From Geopseudomonas aromaticivorans (GTDB lineage Bacteria > Pseudomonadota > Gammaproteobacteria > Pseudomonadales > Pseudomonadaceae), in assembly GCF_019097855.1 (NCBI RefSeq), contig NZ_JAHRGL010000002.1, forward strand, positions 62,001 to 126,000: DNA of 64,000 nucleotides, given 5' to 3'. The position numbers and the translations under genes were made by a program. Of the stretch, positions 16,208 through 25,229 are shown in pieces. Under the pieces are notes generated by a model that had not been told where the DNA came from, did no database searches, and worked only from the letters and a program-made list of their open reading frames with translations. The stretch's first letter is position 1, and every line of letters starts with the position of its first letter.

Positions 16208-16837
16208 TTAGAGAGTGGTCTGCAAGCCAATGACCGTGCGTGGCATCGGTACGAAGCCCGGCAGCGCCTCGATACGGGCCAGCCAGGCACGCACGTTGGG
16301 ATAAGGCTCCAGCGACACGTTGCCTTCCGGCGCGTGGGCGATGTACGAGTAGTTGGCGATATCGGCGATGGTCACCTGGTCACCGGCTAGGAACGAGGCT
16401 TTGGCCAGTTCGGCGTTGATCAACTTGAGCAGGGTGTGGGCGCGGCCGATGACTTCATCGGTGTTGAACGAGGCGCCGAATACAGTCACCAGGCGCGCAG
16501 CGGCCGGGCCAAACGCCAGCGGGCCAGCAGCTACAGACAACCAGCGTTGCACGCGGGCGGCGCCGACCGGATCCTGGGGCAGCCAGCGTTCACCGCCGTA
16601 AGCCTTGGCCAGGTACACCAGAATGGCGTTGGAGTCGGCGATGACGATCCCGTTGTCGTCGATCACCGGCACCTGGCCGAAGGGGTTGATGGCCAGAAAT
16701 TCGGGCTGTTTGTGTTCGCCCTTGGCCAGGTCGACGAAGACCAGTTCGGTGGGCAACTGAAGCAGCGACAACATCAGCTCGATGCGGTGAGCATGGCCGG
16801 ACTTGGGGAAGTTATAGAGTTTGATCGGGCTTGGCAT
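16208..16837 (-). CDS. Glutathione S-transferase family protein
   Basis: 209 residues. Thioredoxin-fold N-terminal half with [20 protein letters not shown] and the cis-proline/glutathione motif [11 protein letters not shown] followed by [12 protein letters not shown] (about 54-76). All-helical C-terminal half with the N-capping box [15 protein letters not shown] (about 150-164). CCGGAG precedes the start. First gene of an apparent operon with the PNPOx/FNR/ferredoxin fusion and LysR, suggesting a detoxification or redox role against an unidentified electrophile. Confidence 0.9.
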   Translation of the reverse strand: MPSPIKLYNFPKSGHAHRIELMLSLLQLPTELVFVDLAKGEHKQPEFLAINPFGQVPVIDDNGIVIADSNAILVYLAKAYGGERWLPQDPVGAARVQRWLSVAAGPLAFGPAAARLVTVFGASFNTDEVIGRAHTLLKLINAELAKASFLAGDQVTIADIANYSYIAHAPEGNVSLEPYPNVRAWLARIEALPGFVPMPRTVIGLQTTL

Positions 16838-17044
16838 GTTCTGGGCTCCGGATCAGCGCCGGGAGTGGCGCTGCTGGAGGACATGCTGCACTGGATCGGC
16901 TCGCAGCAGAATCAGTGCTGGTGGCAATCCAGTATTTCGCTAGGTGGAATATGGGATGGCTTGACCACTACAGACGCCCCTGTTCGCCGCACCACCGCCG
17001 AGCACGTAGAATTCCCTTCTCAGGGTCTTCTCAAGGTCATCGGC

Positions 17045-19408
17045 GTGGAAGGGCAACTGGGTTTCGTGCTGACGCGGCACTGGCGCGACACGCCGGCGGG
17101 CATCGAGGTCGAGTTCTGGCTGGCGAGCGACGCCGGCCCGCGTCGCGTGCGGGTGCCCGTGCAGCCGGCGGTGGCCTTCGTGCCCGCCGAACAGCGCCAG
17201 CGCGCCGGGCAGTTGCTGCGCGGCGAGGAGGGTGCCGAGCTGCGCGAGCTGGAGATGCGCGACTTCCATCATCGGCCGGTGCTCGGTCTCTACTGCCGGC
17301 AGTACGCGCAGCTGCTGCGTCTGGAAAAGGCCCTGCGCGCCGGCGGCGTGGATGTCTACGAGGCCGACATCCGCCCGCCCGAGCGTTTCCTGATGGAGCG
17401 CTTCATCACCGCGCCGGTAAGCTTCGCCGGCACGCCGGCTGACGACGGTGTGCTGCTGGATGCCCAGCTGCGCCCCGCGCCGGACTACCGTCCGCGCCTG
17501 CGCCTGGCGTCCCTCGACATCGAGACCAACAGCCGCGGCGAGCTGTATTCCATCGGCCTGGAAGGCTGCGGCCAGCGCCAGGTGTACATGCTCGGCCCGG
17601 CCAACGGCGACGCGAGCGGGCTGGATTTCGACCTGGAGTACTGCGCCAGCCGCGCGCAGCTGCTGGAGCGGCTCAACGACTGGCTGGCGCGCCACGATCC
17701 CGATGCCATCATCGGCTGGAACCTGGTGCAGTTCGACCTGCGCGTGCTGCGCGATCACGCCCAGCGCCTGCGCGTGCCGCTGCGCCTGGGGCGCGGCGGC
17801 GAGGAAATGGGCTGGCGCGAACACGGCAGCGGCAACGGCCACTTCTTCGCCGAGGCCGCCGGGCGGCTGATCATCGACGGCATCGAGGCGCTGCGTTCGG
17901 CGACCTGGAGCTTCCCCTCGTTCAGCCTGGAGAACGTGGCGCAGACGCTGCTGGGGGAGGGCAAGGCGATCGACAACCCCTACCAGCGGATGGCGGAGAT
18001 CGATCGCCGCTTCGCCGAAGACAAGCCGGCACTGGCGCGCTACAACCTCAAGGACTGCGAACTGGTCACGCGCATCTTCGCCAAGACCGAGCTGCTGTCG
18101 TTCCTCCTCGAACGGGCCACGGTCACCGGCCTGGCGGCCGACCGCAGCGGCGGCTCGGTGGCGGCCTTCACCCATCTCTATCTGCCGCTGATGCACCGCC
18201 TGGGATTCGTCGCGCCCAACCTCGGCGAGCGCCTGCCGGAGGCCAGCCCCGGCGGTTTCGTCATGGATTCGCGCCCGGGCCTCTACGAGTCCGTGCTGGT
18301 GCTGGACTACAAGAGCCTGTACCCGTCGATCATCCGCACCTTCCTGATCGACCCGGTCGGCCTGATCGAAGGGCTGCGCCAGCCCGATGACGCGCACTCG
18401 GTGCCGGGCTTTCGCGGCGCGCGCTTCTCGCGCACCCGGCACAGCCTGCCGGCAATCGTCGCGCGGGTCTGGGAGGGCCGCGACGCGGCCAAGCGCGACG
18501 GCAACAAGCCGTTGGCGCAGGCGTTGAAGATCATCATGAATGCCTTTTACGGCGTGCTCGGCTCGAGCGGCTGCCGTTTCTTCGACCCGCGCCTGGCCTC
18601 CTCGATCACCCTGCGCGGGCACGAGATCATGCGCCGGACCCGCGAGCTGATCGAGGCGCGCGGCTACCAGGTGATCTACGGCGACACCGACTCCACCTTC
18701 GTCTGGCTCGGCAGCGGGCACGAGGAGGAGGCCGCGGGCCGCATCGGCCGCGAGCTGGTGCAGCACGTCAACCAGTGGTGGCGCGAGCATCTGGCGGCCG
18801 AATTCGGCCTCGAGTGTGCCCTCGAACTGCAGTACGAGACCCATTACCGGCGCTTCCTGATGCCCACCATCCGCGGCGCCGAGGAGGGCAGCAAGAAGCG
18901 CTACGCCGGCCTGGTGCGGCGCGCCGACGGCAGCGAGGAGATGGTGTTCAAGGGCCTGGAGACGGTGCGCACCGACTGGTCGCCGCTGGCCCGGCAGTTC
19001 CAGCAGGAGCTTTACCAGCGCATCTTCAGGCGCCAGCCCTACGAGGACTATGTGCGCGACTATGTGCGCAGCACCCTGGCGGGCGAGCTGGACGAGCTGC
19101 TGATCTACCGCAAGCGGCTGCGCCGGCGCCTGGACGACTACGAGCGCAACGTGCCGCCCCACGTGAAGGCGGCGCGGCTGGCCGACGAGTTCAATGCCCG
19201 CCACGCCCGCCCGCAGCAGTACCAGCGCGGTGGCTGGATCAGCTACGTGATCACCACGGCCGGCCCCGAGCCGCTGGAGAGCCGCCAGGCGCCCATCGAC
19301 TACGACCACTACGTGACCCGCCAGCTCAAGCCAGTGGCCGACGCCATCCTGCCCTTCGTACACAGCGACTTCCGGCGGCTGGTGGATGGGCAGATGGAGC
19401 TGTTCTGA
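17045..19408 (+). CDS. polB: DNA polymerase II (family B)
   Basis: 787 residues from a GTG start, matching the family's usual length; the frame is open upstream but AAGG lies about eight bases before this GTG, and upstream residues look non-coding. Exonuclease motif I is ASLDIETNS. Polymerase motif A is [13 protein letters not shown], motif [16 protein letters not shown] and motif C YGDTDSTF, so both activities look intact. It serves in replication restart and translesion synthesis. Divergent from the GST operon. I looked for a LexA box in 16838-17044 and found only a 15-base CTG/CAG dyad of wrong spacing. Confidence 0.95.
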   Translation: MEGQLGFVLTRHWRDTPAGIEVEFWLASDAGPRRVRVPVQPAVAFVPAEQRQRAGQLLRGEEGAELRELEMRDFHHRPVLGLYCRQYAQLLRLEKALRAGGVDVYEADIRPPERFLMERFITAPVSFAGTPADDGVLLDAQLRPAPDYRPRLRLASLDIETNSRGELYSIGLEGCGQRQVYMLGPANGDASGLDFDLEYCASRAQLLERLNDWLARHDPDAIIGWNLVQFDLRVLRDHAQRLRVPLRLGRGGEEMGWREHGSGNGHFFAEAAGRLIIDGIEALRSATWSFPSFSLENVAQTLLGEGKAIDNPYQRMAEIDRRFAEDKPALARYNLKDCELVTRIFAKTELLSFLLERATVTGLAADRSGGSVAAFTHLYLPLMHRLGFVAPNLGERLPEASPGGFVMDSRPGLYESVLVLDYKSLYPSIIRTFLIDPVGLIEGLRQPDDAHSVPGFRGARFSRTRHSLPAIVARVWEGRDAAKRDGNKPLAQALKIIMNAFYGVLGSSGCRFFDPRLASSITLRGHEIMRRTRELIEARGYQVIYGDTDSTFVWLGSGHEEEAAGRIGRELVQHVNQWWREHLAAEFGLECALELQYETHYRRFLMPTIRGAEEGSKKRYAGLVRRADGSEEMVFKGLETVRTDWSPLARQFQQELYQRIFRRQPYEDYVRDYVRSTLAGELDELLIYRKRLRRRLDDYERNVPPHVKAARLADEFNARHARPQQYQRGGWISYVITTAGPEPLESRQAPIDYDHYVTRQLKPVADAILPFVHSDFRRLVDGQMELF

Positions 19409-19449
19409 AGCCGCCCGGTTTCTGGCGCCGAGTCGTGGCTCCGTCCGGG

Positions 19450-19677
19450 TCAGGCCTCGGCAGCGGACTGGTCGGCCTGCGCCGAGCCCACCCCAGCCGC
19501 ACAGCGCGGACATAGGCAGGCCTTGTTGACCAGCTCGACGGGCACCCGCGCGAGGGCTTCCGGGCTGATGGCGGCCTTGCTGCACCAGCATTCGATATCG
19601 AGGGTGCCGGCCCTGGCCGGAGCGCATTGGTTGGCGCCACCACAAAGTGGGCAGGTGTGGTTGGGGAGGGGCTGCAT
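19450..19677 (-). CDS. CWC-type cysteine-rich small protein
   Basis: 75 residues with C-x2-C in TCPLCGGANQCAP, then ECWC, then CLCPRC, the spacing of the Cys_rich_CWC family of likely metal-binding proteins. Function unknown. An in-frame upstream extension to 19782 exists, but the family normally begins a few residues before the first cysteine pair, so the ATG at 19677 is preferred. Convergent with polB, 41 bases away. Confidence 0.7.
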   Translation of the reverse strand: MQPLPNHTCPLCGGANQCAPARAGTLDIECWCSKAAISPEALARVPVELVNKACLCPRCAAGVGSAQADQSAAEA

Positions 19678-19935
19678 GGCTGGGACCGGCTGGAAGCGTT
19701 CTGGGACGGCTAGCCTAGCCCAATTCGGGCAAAGCCAGCCAATGCACTGGTCTTCACGCCCGTCGCCGCTTCGCTCTGCCACAGGCCCGGCGGGAGGCGC
19801 TGCCGGGATTGTGCCCGTCAGCGCGCACCTCGATCGGTATGTCCGTACGTCAGTGGCGAACGGCTCCCAGCGTCAGGGGGCTAAACTTACATGTCGCCCC
19901 CCGGCCCGGTGCCGGTACTGAAAGTGGAGGCGAAC

Positions 19936-21321
19936 ATGTTGCAATTACCGAAGGCGGCAATAGCCGAGTTCAAAACGCTGTTCCGAGGGAGCGTGCTCCT
20001 TCCCGTAGACGCGGGATACGACGAAGCGCGGCAGATCTGGAACGCCATGATCGACCGACGCCCCGCCCTGATCGCCCGCTGCACCTCCGCCGAGTCTGTC
20101 GTGCAGGCCGTCAATTTTGCCCGCCAGCACGGCCTGCTCGTATCCGTCCGCGGCGGTGGGCACAACATTGCCGGCAATGCCGTCTGCGACGACGGGCTGA
20201 TGATCGATCTCTCAACCATGAAAGGGGTTGAGGTCGATACCGTAAGCCGCAGGGCAGGCGTGGAGCCCGGCTGCACCCTGGCCGATTTCGATGCGGCCGT
20301 CCAACCCCATGGCCTCGCCACCCCGCTCGGCATCAATTCGACCACGGGTGTCGCCGGGCTGACCCTGGGGGGCGGCTTTGGCTGGTTGAGCCGCAAGTAC
20401 GGCATGACGGTGGACAACCTGCTGGGTGCCGATGTGGTGATGGCGGATGGTCGGCAGTTGCACGCCAGCGAAACCGAGAACGCCGATCTGTTCTGGGGGC
20501 TGCGCGGCGGCGGTGGCAACTTCGGGATCGTCACCCGTTTCGAGTTCCAGCTCCATCCCGTCGGCCCCGAGGTGCTGAGCGGCCTGATCGTCTACCCGTT
20601 CGCTGAGGCCAAGTCCGTTATCAGCGCCTTCGCCCGCTTCAGCGAGCAGATGCCGGACGACCTCAATGTCTGGATGGTCCTCCGCAAGGCGCCGCCCCTG
20701 CCTTTCCTTCCGGAAGAGGCCCACGGCAAAGAGATGGTAGCGCTGGCCTTGTGCTATGCGGGCAACTCCGCCGAGGGCGAGAAGCTGATCCAGCCGCTGC
20801 GCGGCTTCGGCAAGGTACTCGGGGAGCATGTAGGCGTGCAGCCCTATACCGCCTGGCAGCAGGCCTTCGACCCGCTGCTGACGCCAGGCGCGCGCAACTA
20901 CTGGAAGTCGCACAACTTTTCCCGCATCGGGGATGAAGCCACAGACGTCATCGTTGAATACGCCGCCAAGCTCCCATCGCCGCAGTGTGAAATCTTCATC
21001 GGCAGCCTCGGCGGACAGACGTCCCGCGTGGCGCCAGAGGCGATGGCCTACTCGAGCCGGGACGCCAACTACGTGATGAACGTGCATGGCCGCTGGGATG
21101 CAGCTGCCGACGACGAGCGCTGCATCGCCTGGGCGCGTGAATTCTTCGCCCGATCCAAGCCCTTCGCCAGCGGCGGCGCCTACATCAACTTCCTTACCCA
21201 GGAGGAGAGTGACCGTATTGCCTTTGCCTACGGCACGGTCTACCAGCGACTGGTGGAGATCAAGAAGAAGTACGACCCGACAAACTTCTTCCGGATGAAC
21301 CAGAACATCAAGCCGGATTGA
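19936..21321 (+). CDS. FAD-linked oxidase of the berberine-bridge (BBE) type
   Basis: 461 residues. FAD-binding PCMH domain with RGGGHNIAGNAV near residues 77-88, whose His is the usual 8-alpha-histidyl FAD attachment site. GLTLGGGFGWLSRKYGMTVDNLLG has no cysteine where bicovalent members carry one, so the flavin is probably singly attached. C-terminal BBE segment YDPTNFFRMNQNIKP binds near the flavin. Such enzymes oxidise sugars, alcohols or alkaloid-like substrates; the substrate here is unknown. GGAGG lies five bases before the ATG. No signal peptide, no obvious partners. Confidence 0.88.
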   Translation: MLQLPKAAIAEFKTLFRGSVLLPVDAGYDEARQIWNAMIDRRPALIARCTSAESVVQAVNFARQHGLLVSVRGGGHNIAGNAVCDDGLMIDLSTMKGVEVDTVSRRAGVEPGCTLADFDAAVQPHGLATPLGINSTTGVAGLTLGGGFGWLSRKYGMTVDNLLGADVVMADGRQLHASETENADLFWGLRGGGGNFGIVTRFEFQLHPVGPEVLSGLIVYPFAEAKSVISAFARFSEQMPDDLNVWMVLRKAPPLPFLPEEAHGKEMVALALCYAGNSAEGEKLIQPLRGFGKVLGEHVGVQPYTAWQQAFDPLLTPGARNYWKSHNFSRIGDEATDVIVEYAAKLPSPQCEIFIGSLGGQTSRVAPEAMAYSSRDANYVMNVHGRWDAAADDERCIAWAREFFARSKPFASGGAYINFLTQEESDRIAFAYGTVYQRLVEIKKKYDPTNFFRMNQNIKPD

Positions 21322-21422
21322 CGGGGGTAACGACGCCACCTTGGCGGAGTGGAGGCCGTCGGCACGCTTGAGTCCGAGTCCAGCCGATCGTCCGTAGCCG
21401 CAGCTTTCCTCCCCAGGCAGAA

Positions 21423-21456
21423 ACGACAATGCCGCGCTGGTGCGCGGCATTGTCGT
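21423..21456. terminator. Strong hairpin between convergent FAD oxidase and MFS genes
   Basis: Fourteen-base perfect stem around the loop CTGGTG, centred on ACGACAATGCCGCG. It lies between the stops of the two convergent genes. No long T-run on either side, so it may act as a bidirectional barrier rather than a classical terminator. Confidence 0.6.
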
Positions 21457-21480
21457 GGTGGGCTGAGGCGCAGGAGCGGA

Positions 21481-22827
21481 TCAGCTCTCGAGCTTGCGCG
21501 GCGCCATGAAGTACAGCCAGGTCAGGGCGAGGAAGTACATGGCCGGGATGATGGTGAACAGCACGGCGTAGTTGTTGTTGGTGACGGTCAGCACATAGCC
21601 GACGATCTGGGTCATGAACATGCCGCCGATCGCTGCGCACATGCCGCCGAAGCCGAACACGGTGCTCATCAGGTGCTTGGGGGTGTAGTCCATCACCAGG
21701 CTCCAGATGTTGGCGGTCCAGGCCTGGTGGGCACCGACGGCGAGGGCGATGGCCAGCACTGCGACCCACAGGCCGCTGGCCTTGGCAGCGAATACCACGG
21801 TGCAGATGCAGGCGGCGAAGATCAGCATCGACACCAGGCGGGCACGGATCGGGTTGACCCCGCGGCCGATCAGGAAGGACGACAGGATGCCGCCACCGAT
21901 GCTGCCGAAGTCGGCGGTCAGCCAGATCAGCATCAGCGGGATACCCATCTGGGTGACGCTGATGCCCAGGCTGTACTGCTGGTTGAGGAACGGCGGCAGC
22001 CAGTACAGATAGAACCAGAACACCGGCGCAGTGATCATGTAGGCCACGGCGAAGGCCCAGGTGCCGCGGCGACGCAGGATCTGCGAGAAGGGCACCTTGG
22101 TCGGCTCCGGCTCGACGTCCTTCTGGATGTACTCCAGCTCGGCCTTGGTGACGCTCGGATGCTCTTCCGGGTTGAAGTACTTCAGCCCCCAGAACACCAG
22201 CCAGACGATGCCCAGCAGGCCCATGCCGATGAAGGCGGCCTGCCAGCCCCAGACGGACAGGATCAGCGGCAGCAGGGCCGGGGTGACCATGGCGCCGACG
22301 TTGGTGCCGGCGTTGAAGATGCCGGTGGCCAGGGCGCGTTCGCCGGCCGGGAACCACAGGCGGGTGGTCTTCACGCAGGCCGGGTAGTTGGCCGCCTCGG
22401 TCAGACCGAGGATGAAGCGGCAGATCATGAAGCCGACCGCCGAGGTCGCCAGGCCATGGGCGCCGGTGGCCAGGCTCCACAGCAGCACGGCGCAGAAGAA
22501 GGCGCGTTTGACGCCGACCCTGTCGATGAGACGGCCCTGCAGGAGGAAGCCGACCGCATAGCCGACTTGGAACCAGAAGTTGATGTTGGCGTAGTCCATG
22601 GTGGACCAGCTCATCTCCTTGGCCAGGATCGGTTGCATCACGCCCAGGGCGGCACGGTCGATGTAGTTCAGGGTGGTGGCGAAGAACACCAGGGCGAGCA
22701 TGACCCAGCGGGTCTTGCCAACGCCGAGGGCGGCACGGACTTTCTCGCCGATACCGGCGTGGGGGTGCACCGAGGCGAACGTCTGCGGCAATACGACTGG
22801 GCGAGCCGTGGAGTTGGACATGAGCAT
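21481..22827 (-). CDS. MFS transporter, anion:cation symporter type
   Basis: 448 residues with twelve predicted membrane helices. The signature loop after helix 2 is GRLIDRVGVKRAF and helix 1 carries the family's NYIDRAALGV; together they place it with organic-anion symporters such as hexuronate, phthalate or aromatic-acid carriers. Two in-frame ATGs, 22827 and 22821. Upstream lie both a CGATAATCG site and the TetR-like repeat in nearly the same arrangement as at oprD, so it probably imports quinate, shikimate or a related acid. The leader contains only a poor A-rich motif (AACAATTTCAATAA). Confidence 0.88.
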   Translation of the reverse strand: MLMSNSTARPVVLPQTFASVHPHAGIGEKVRAALGVGKTRWVMLALVFFATTLNYIDRAALGVMQPILAKEMSWSTMDYANINFWFQVGYAVGFLLQGRLIDRVGVKRAFFCAVLLWSLATGAHGLATSAVGFMICRFILGLTEAANYPACVKTTRLWFPAGERALATGIFNAGTNVGAMVTPALLPLILSVWGWQAAFIGMGLLGIVWLVFWGLKYFNPEEHPSVTKAELEYIQKDVEPEPTKVPFSQILRRRGTWAFAVAYMITAPVFWFYLYWLPPFLNQQYSLGISVTQMGIPLMLIWLTADFGSIGGGILSSFLIGRGVNPIRARLVSMLIFAACICTVVFAAKASGLWVAVLAIALAVGAHQAWTANIWSLVMDYTPKHLMSTVFGFGGMCAAIGGMFMTQIVGYVLTVTNNNYAVLFTIIPAMYFLALTWLYFMAPRKLES

Positions 22828-22968
22828 TTACCCGATTATTGAAATTGTTATGGAACAGCCGAGGCTGTTTTGACCGGGAATCGACGGTGGCGGGTCGATC
22901 AGGCATCCGGTCTGGCCTAGATGTTGGAATTCTCGGCCGGCGAGGTCAATTCGATAAACGACCATTCT

Positions 22969-22982
22969 GCCGATAATCGAAC
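22969..22982. promoter_or_regulatory. PcaR-like operator upstream of the MFS gene
   Basis: GCCGATAATCGAAC, with the CGATAATCG core. A weaker copy TTCGATAAACGA lies at about 22950. Read towards the MFS gene, the order TetR-like box then CGATTATCG box reproduces the oprD upstream region with only a one-base spacing change. Confidence 0.7.
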
Positions 22983-22986
22983 ACAA

Positions 22987-23000
22987 CCTAACCAGTTAGT
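22987..23000. promoter_or_regulatory. TetR-like operator upstream of the MFS gene
   Basis: CCTAAC-CA-GTTAGT followed by ACATT. It overlaps the stop codon of the flavoprotein gene at 22996. Same motif as at 10000-10013 and 55756-55769. Confidence 0.65.
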
Positions 23001-24759
23001 ACATTGTGCCCGAGAGCGTTTGCACCGCCAAAACCATCGGACTGTTTGCATCCGCGGGACCGCTGCGCACCCCGGCGAGGCGCAGCCCGGCCAGATAGCC
23101 GAAGGTCATCCCCGGCCCCAGGGTGATGCCGCCGCTGGGGTAGTGGCCGTCCATCACGCTGGCCATGTCGTTGCCCACTGCGAACAGCCCGGCAATCGCC
23201 TGACCGTCGCTGTCGATGACCCGCGCCGTGGCGTCGGTGCGCAGCCCGGCGAAGGTGCCGAGACTGCCGGGCACCAGTTTGATGGCGTAGAACGGCCCGT
23301 GCTGCAGCGCGCCCAGCGACGGATTGGGGGCGTGGCGGGCTTCGCCCTGGGCGCGGTTGTAGGGCGAGGCGCCGCGCTGGAAGTCGGGGTCCTCGCCGTG
23401 CGAGGCATACCGGTTGAAGCGCGCGACGCTGCTCACCAACTGCTCCGGATCGATGCCGCACTGGCGGGCCAGTGCGTCGAGGCTGTCGGCCCGCTTGAGG
23501 TAGCCGTTGCGCCGCCAGGCTCCGTCCGGGAAGGGGAACGGCCGCACCGCGCCGATGCCGTAACGCCGTCGGGCGCGCTGGTCGCCGATCAGCCAGGCCA
23601 CCGGCTCCTCGCCGGCCGGGGTGGCGGCAAACAGCGCGGTCATGAAGTCGTGGTAGGAATCGGCCTCGTTGACGAAGCGCCGGCCGTCGTGGCGCACGGC
23701 GATGAAGCCGGGCTTGGCGCGCTCCATCAGGTGCGGGAAGGCGCCGACGCCGCCGTCCCTGCGCGGCACCAGCGAGACCGGCGCCCAGGCGCCGGCGTGG
23801 ACCAGATCGTCGGCCACCTGTCCGCCGACTGCCTCGCCCAGACGCAGGCCGTCGCCGCTGTTGCAGGTTGGCGCGGCGGAGTGGTGACCGCGGCCGTCCG
23901 GCGCGTGGGGGAAGAGCTGCGCGATGCGCTGGCGGTCGTGAGGGAAGCCGCCGCAGGCCAGCACCACGCCGCGGCGGGCGCGAATCTCGGTGGGGGTGCC
24001 GAGGTGGTCGATTTCGGCGCCGACCACCCGGCCGTCGCGCTCCAGCAAGCGGCGGACCGGCGCCTCGGTGAGCAGGCTGACCTTGAGGTCCAGGGCACTG
24101 CGCAGCAGGCGGGCGACCAGCGCATTGCCGTTGACCAGGTGCATCCCGCGTCCGTGGCGCAGCAGGTCGCGAAAATGGCGCAGCAGGCGTCCAGCTGCAT
24201 ACAGCGCCGAGCGCGGCGAGCGGGTGGCGTCGAGGAAGTGGCCGAGATCCGCGCCGCCGGCGATGCCCATGCCGGCCAGGCTGATCAGGTCCAGCGGCGG
24301 GCGCAGCTTGGCGATCCACTCGCCGAGCTGGCGGCCGTCGAACGGCTGGGCGCACAGCGAGCGGCCGCCGCGCGCCGCGCCGGGGCCGTCGTGCATGTCG
24401 GGCATGCGGCTGCCGGAGTAGAACTGCACGGCGGTGTGGCGCTGGAAGAATTCGACCATCGCCGGGCCGTGGTCGAGAAAGGCGCGCTGGCGCGGGTCCA
24501 GCTCGGCGCGCTGCAGCTGCTCGCGCAGGTAGCGCTCGGGGGCTTCGGGCTCTTCGCTCTGGCCTTCGGCGACGGCCAGCGGATTGCGCGGAATCCACAG
24601 CCAGCCGCCGGACCAGGCGCTGGTGCCGCCGAGCTGCGCCTCCTTCTCGGCGACCACCACCTTGAGGCCGTGGTGCGCGGCGGTCACCGCGGCGGCGAGG
24701 CCGGCGGCGCCGGAGCCGATCACCAGCACGTCGCATTCGATTCTGTCGGGCGTTTGCAT
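22996..24759 (-). CDS. KstD-like FAD-dependent dehydrogenase (paralogue 1)
   Basis: 587 residues of the fumarate-reductase/3-ketosteroid-1-dehydrogenase flavoprotein fold. Dinucleotide motif GSGAAGLAAA near 15-24, then LGGTSAWSGGWLWIP. C-terminal FAD and active-site block GPFYAIKLVPG and PSGGITLGPGMTFGYLAG, where the Tyr of FYA matches a catalytic position in KstD. KstD-type enzymes introduce a double bond next to a ring ketone. No steroid genes occur here; the context points to a ring acid of the shikimate type. ATG 24759 is preferred because AGAGG precedes it. Probably read with the upstream operon, though a REP pair lies between. Confidence 0.82.
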   Translation of the reverse strand: MQTPDRIECDVLVIGSGAAGLAAAVTAAHHGLKVVVAEKEAQLGGTSAWSGGWLWIPRNPLAVAEGQSEEPEAPERYLREQLQRAELDPRQRAFLDHGPAMVEFFQRHTAVQFYSGSRMPDMHDGPGAARGGRSLCAQPFDGRQLGEWIAKLRPPLDLISLAGMGIAGGADLGHFLDATRSPRSALYAAGRLLRHFRDLLRHGRGMHLVNGNALVARLLRSALDLKVSLLTEAPVRRLLERDGRVVGAEIDHLGTPTEIRARRGVVLACGGFPHDRQRIAQLFPHAPDGRGHHSAAPTCNSGDGLRLGEAVGGQVADDLVHAGAWAPVSLVPRRDGGVGAFPHLMERAKPGFIAVRHDGRRFVNEADSYHDFMTALFAATPAGEEPVAWLIGDQRARRRYGIGAVRPFPFPDGAWRRNGYLKRADSLDALARQCGIDPEQLVSSVARFNRYASHGEDPDFQRGASPYNRAQGEARHAPNPSLGALQHGPFYAIKLVPGSLGTFAGLRTDATARVIDSDGQAIAGLFAVGNDMASVMDGHYPSGGITLGPGMTFGYLAGLRLAGVRSGPADANSPMVLAVQTLSGTMY

Positions 24760-24768
24760 GTTCTGCCT

Positions 24769-24780
24769 CTTGTTGTTGTC
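24769..24780 (-). promoter_or_regulatory. Hfq/Crc-type A-rich motif before KstD-like paralogue 1
   Basis: mRNA sequence GACAACAACAAG directly before AGAGGCAGAAC and the ATG. Confidence 0.6.
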
Positions 24781-24804
24781 GTGGGCGGGGCAATCGCACA
24801 AACG

Positions 24805-24875
24805 CAGTAGGAGCCAGCTTGCTGGCGATTCTCCGGAGCTGCCAAAGGATCGCCAGCAGGCTGGCTCCTACGGGA
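24805..24875. repeat. Pair of inverted REP-type sequences
   Basis: GTAGGAGCCAGCTTGCTGGC (about 24807-24826) and, inverted, GCCAGCAGGCTGGCTCCTAC (about 24853-24872). This is a common Pseudomonas intergenic palindrome and sits between the NIPSNAP-like gene and the first KstD-like gene. Confidence 0.8.
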
Positions 24876-24887
24876 TTGCCCCGGGGC

Positions 24888-25208
24888 TTACTGCAGCGGC
24901 GAGAAGCCGGTCGGCCGCATCAGGCGCGACTCCAGGCGCTCCACCGCGTCGAGTTCCTTGTTCTTGCGCGAGAAGGCCGCCCAGCGCGGGTCGGCGGCCA
25001 TGCTGGCGCGGCGGGCGGCGCGGTCGTCGAGGCTCTCCCAGGCCCAGATGTGCACCACCTGGTTGGCTTCGCCGAACTCGGTGGTGAAGAAGCCGACCAG
25101 CTGGCCGAGGTGCTCGCTCTGCACCGGCAGGGCGTCGCTCTGGTACAGGGCCAGCCAGTCGGCGAGGCGGGTCGGCTTGATGGTGTAGGTGCGCAGTTCG
25201 TAGTACAT
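24888..25208 (-). CDS. NIPSNAP-family small protein
   Basis: 106 residues beginning MYYELRTYTIKPTRLADWL and containing VVHIWAWESLDDRAARRASM, the ferredoxin-like dimeric barrel pattern of NIPSNAP proteins. Such proteins often accompany aromatic or ring-compound degradation genes but have no settled reaction. CGGAGA precedes the ATG. It begins 21 bases after the stop of KstD-like paralogue 2 and is surely co-transcribed with it. Confidence 0.85.
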   Translation of the reverse strand: MYYELRTYTIKPTRLADWLALYQSDALPVQSEHLGQLVGFFTTEFGEANQVVHIWAWESLDDRAARRASMAADPRWAAFSRKNKELDAVERLESRLMRPTGFSPLQ

Positions 25209-25229
25209 GGTGGGTTCTCCGTCGAAAAG

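Noticed and set aside
16909-16935. Possible LexA box before polB (CTG...CAG)
   Set aside because: Spacing is 15 instead of 16 bases and the inner TATATA-like core is missing.
16940-19645. 901-codon minus-strand frame opposite polB
   Set aside because: Typical antisense shadow of a GC-rich gene; no domain.
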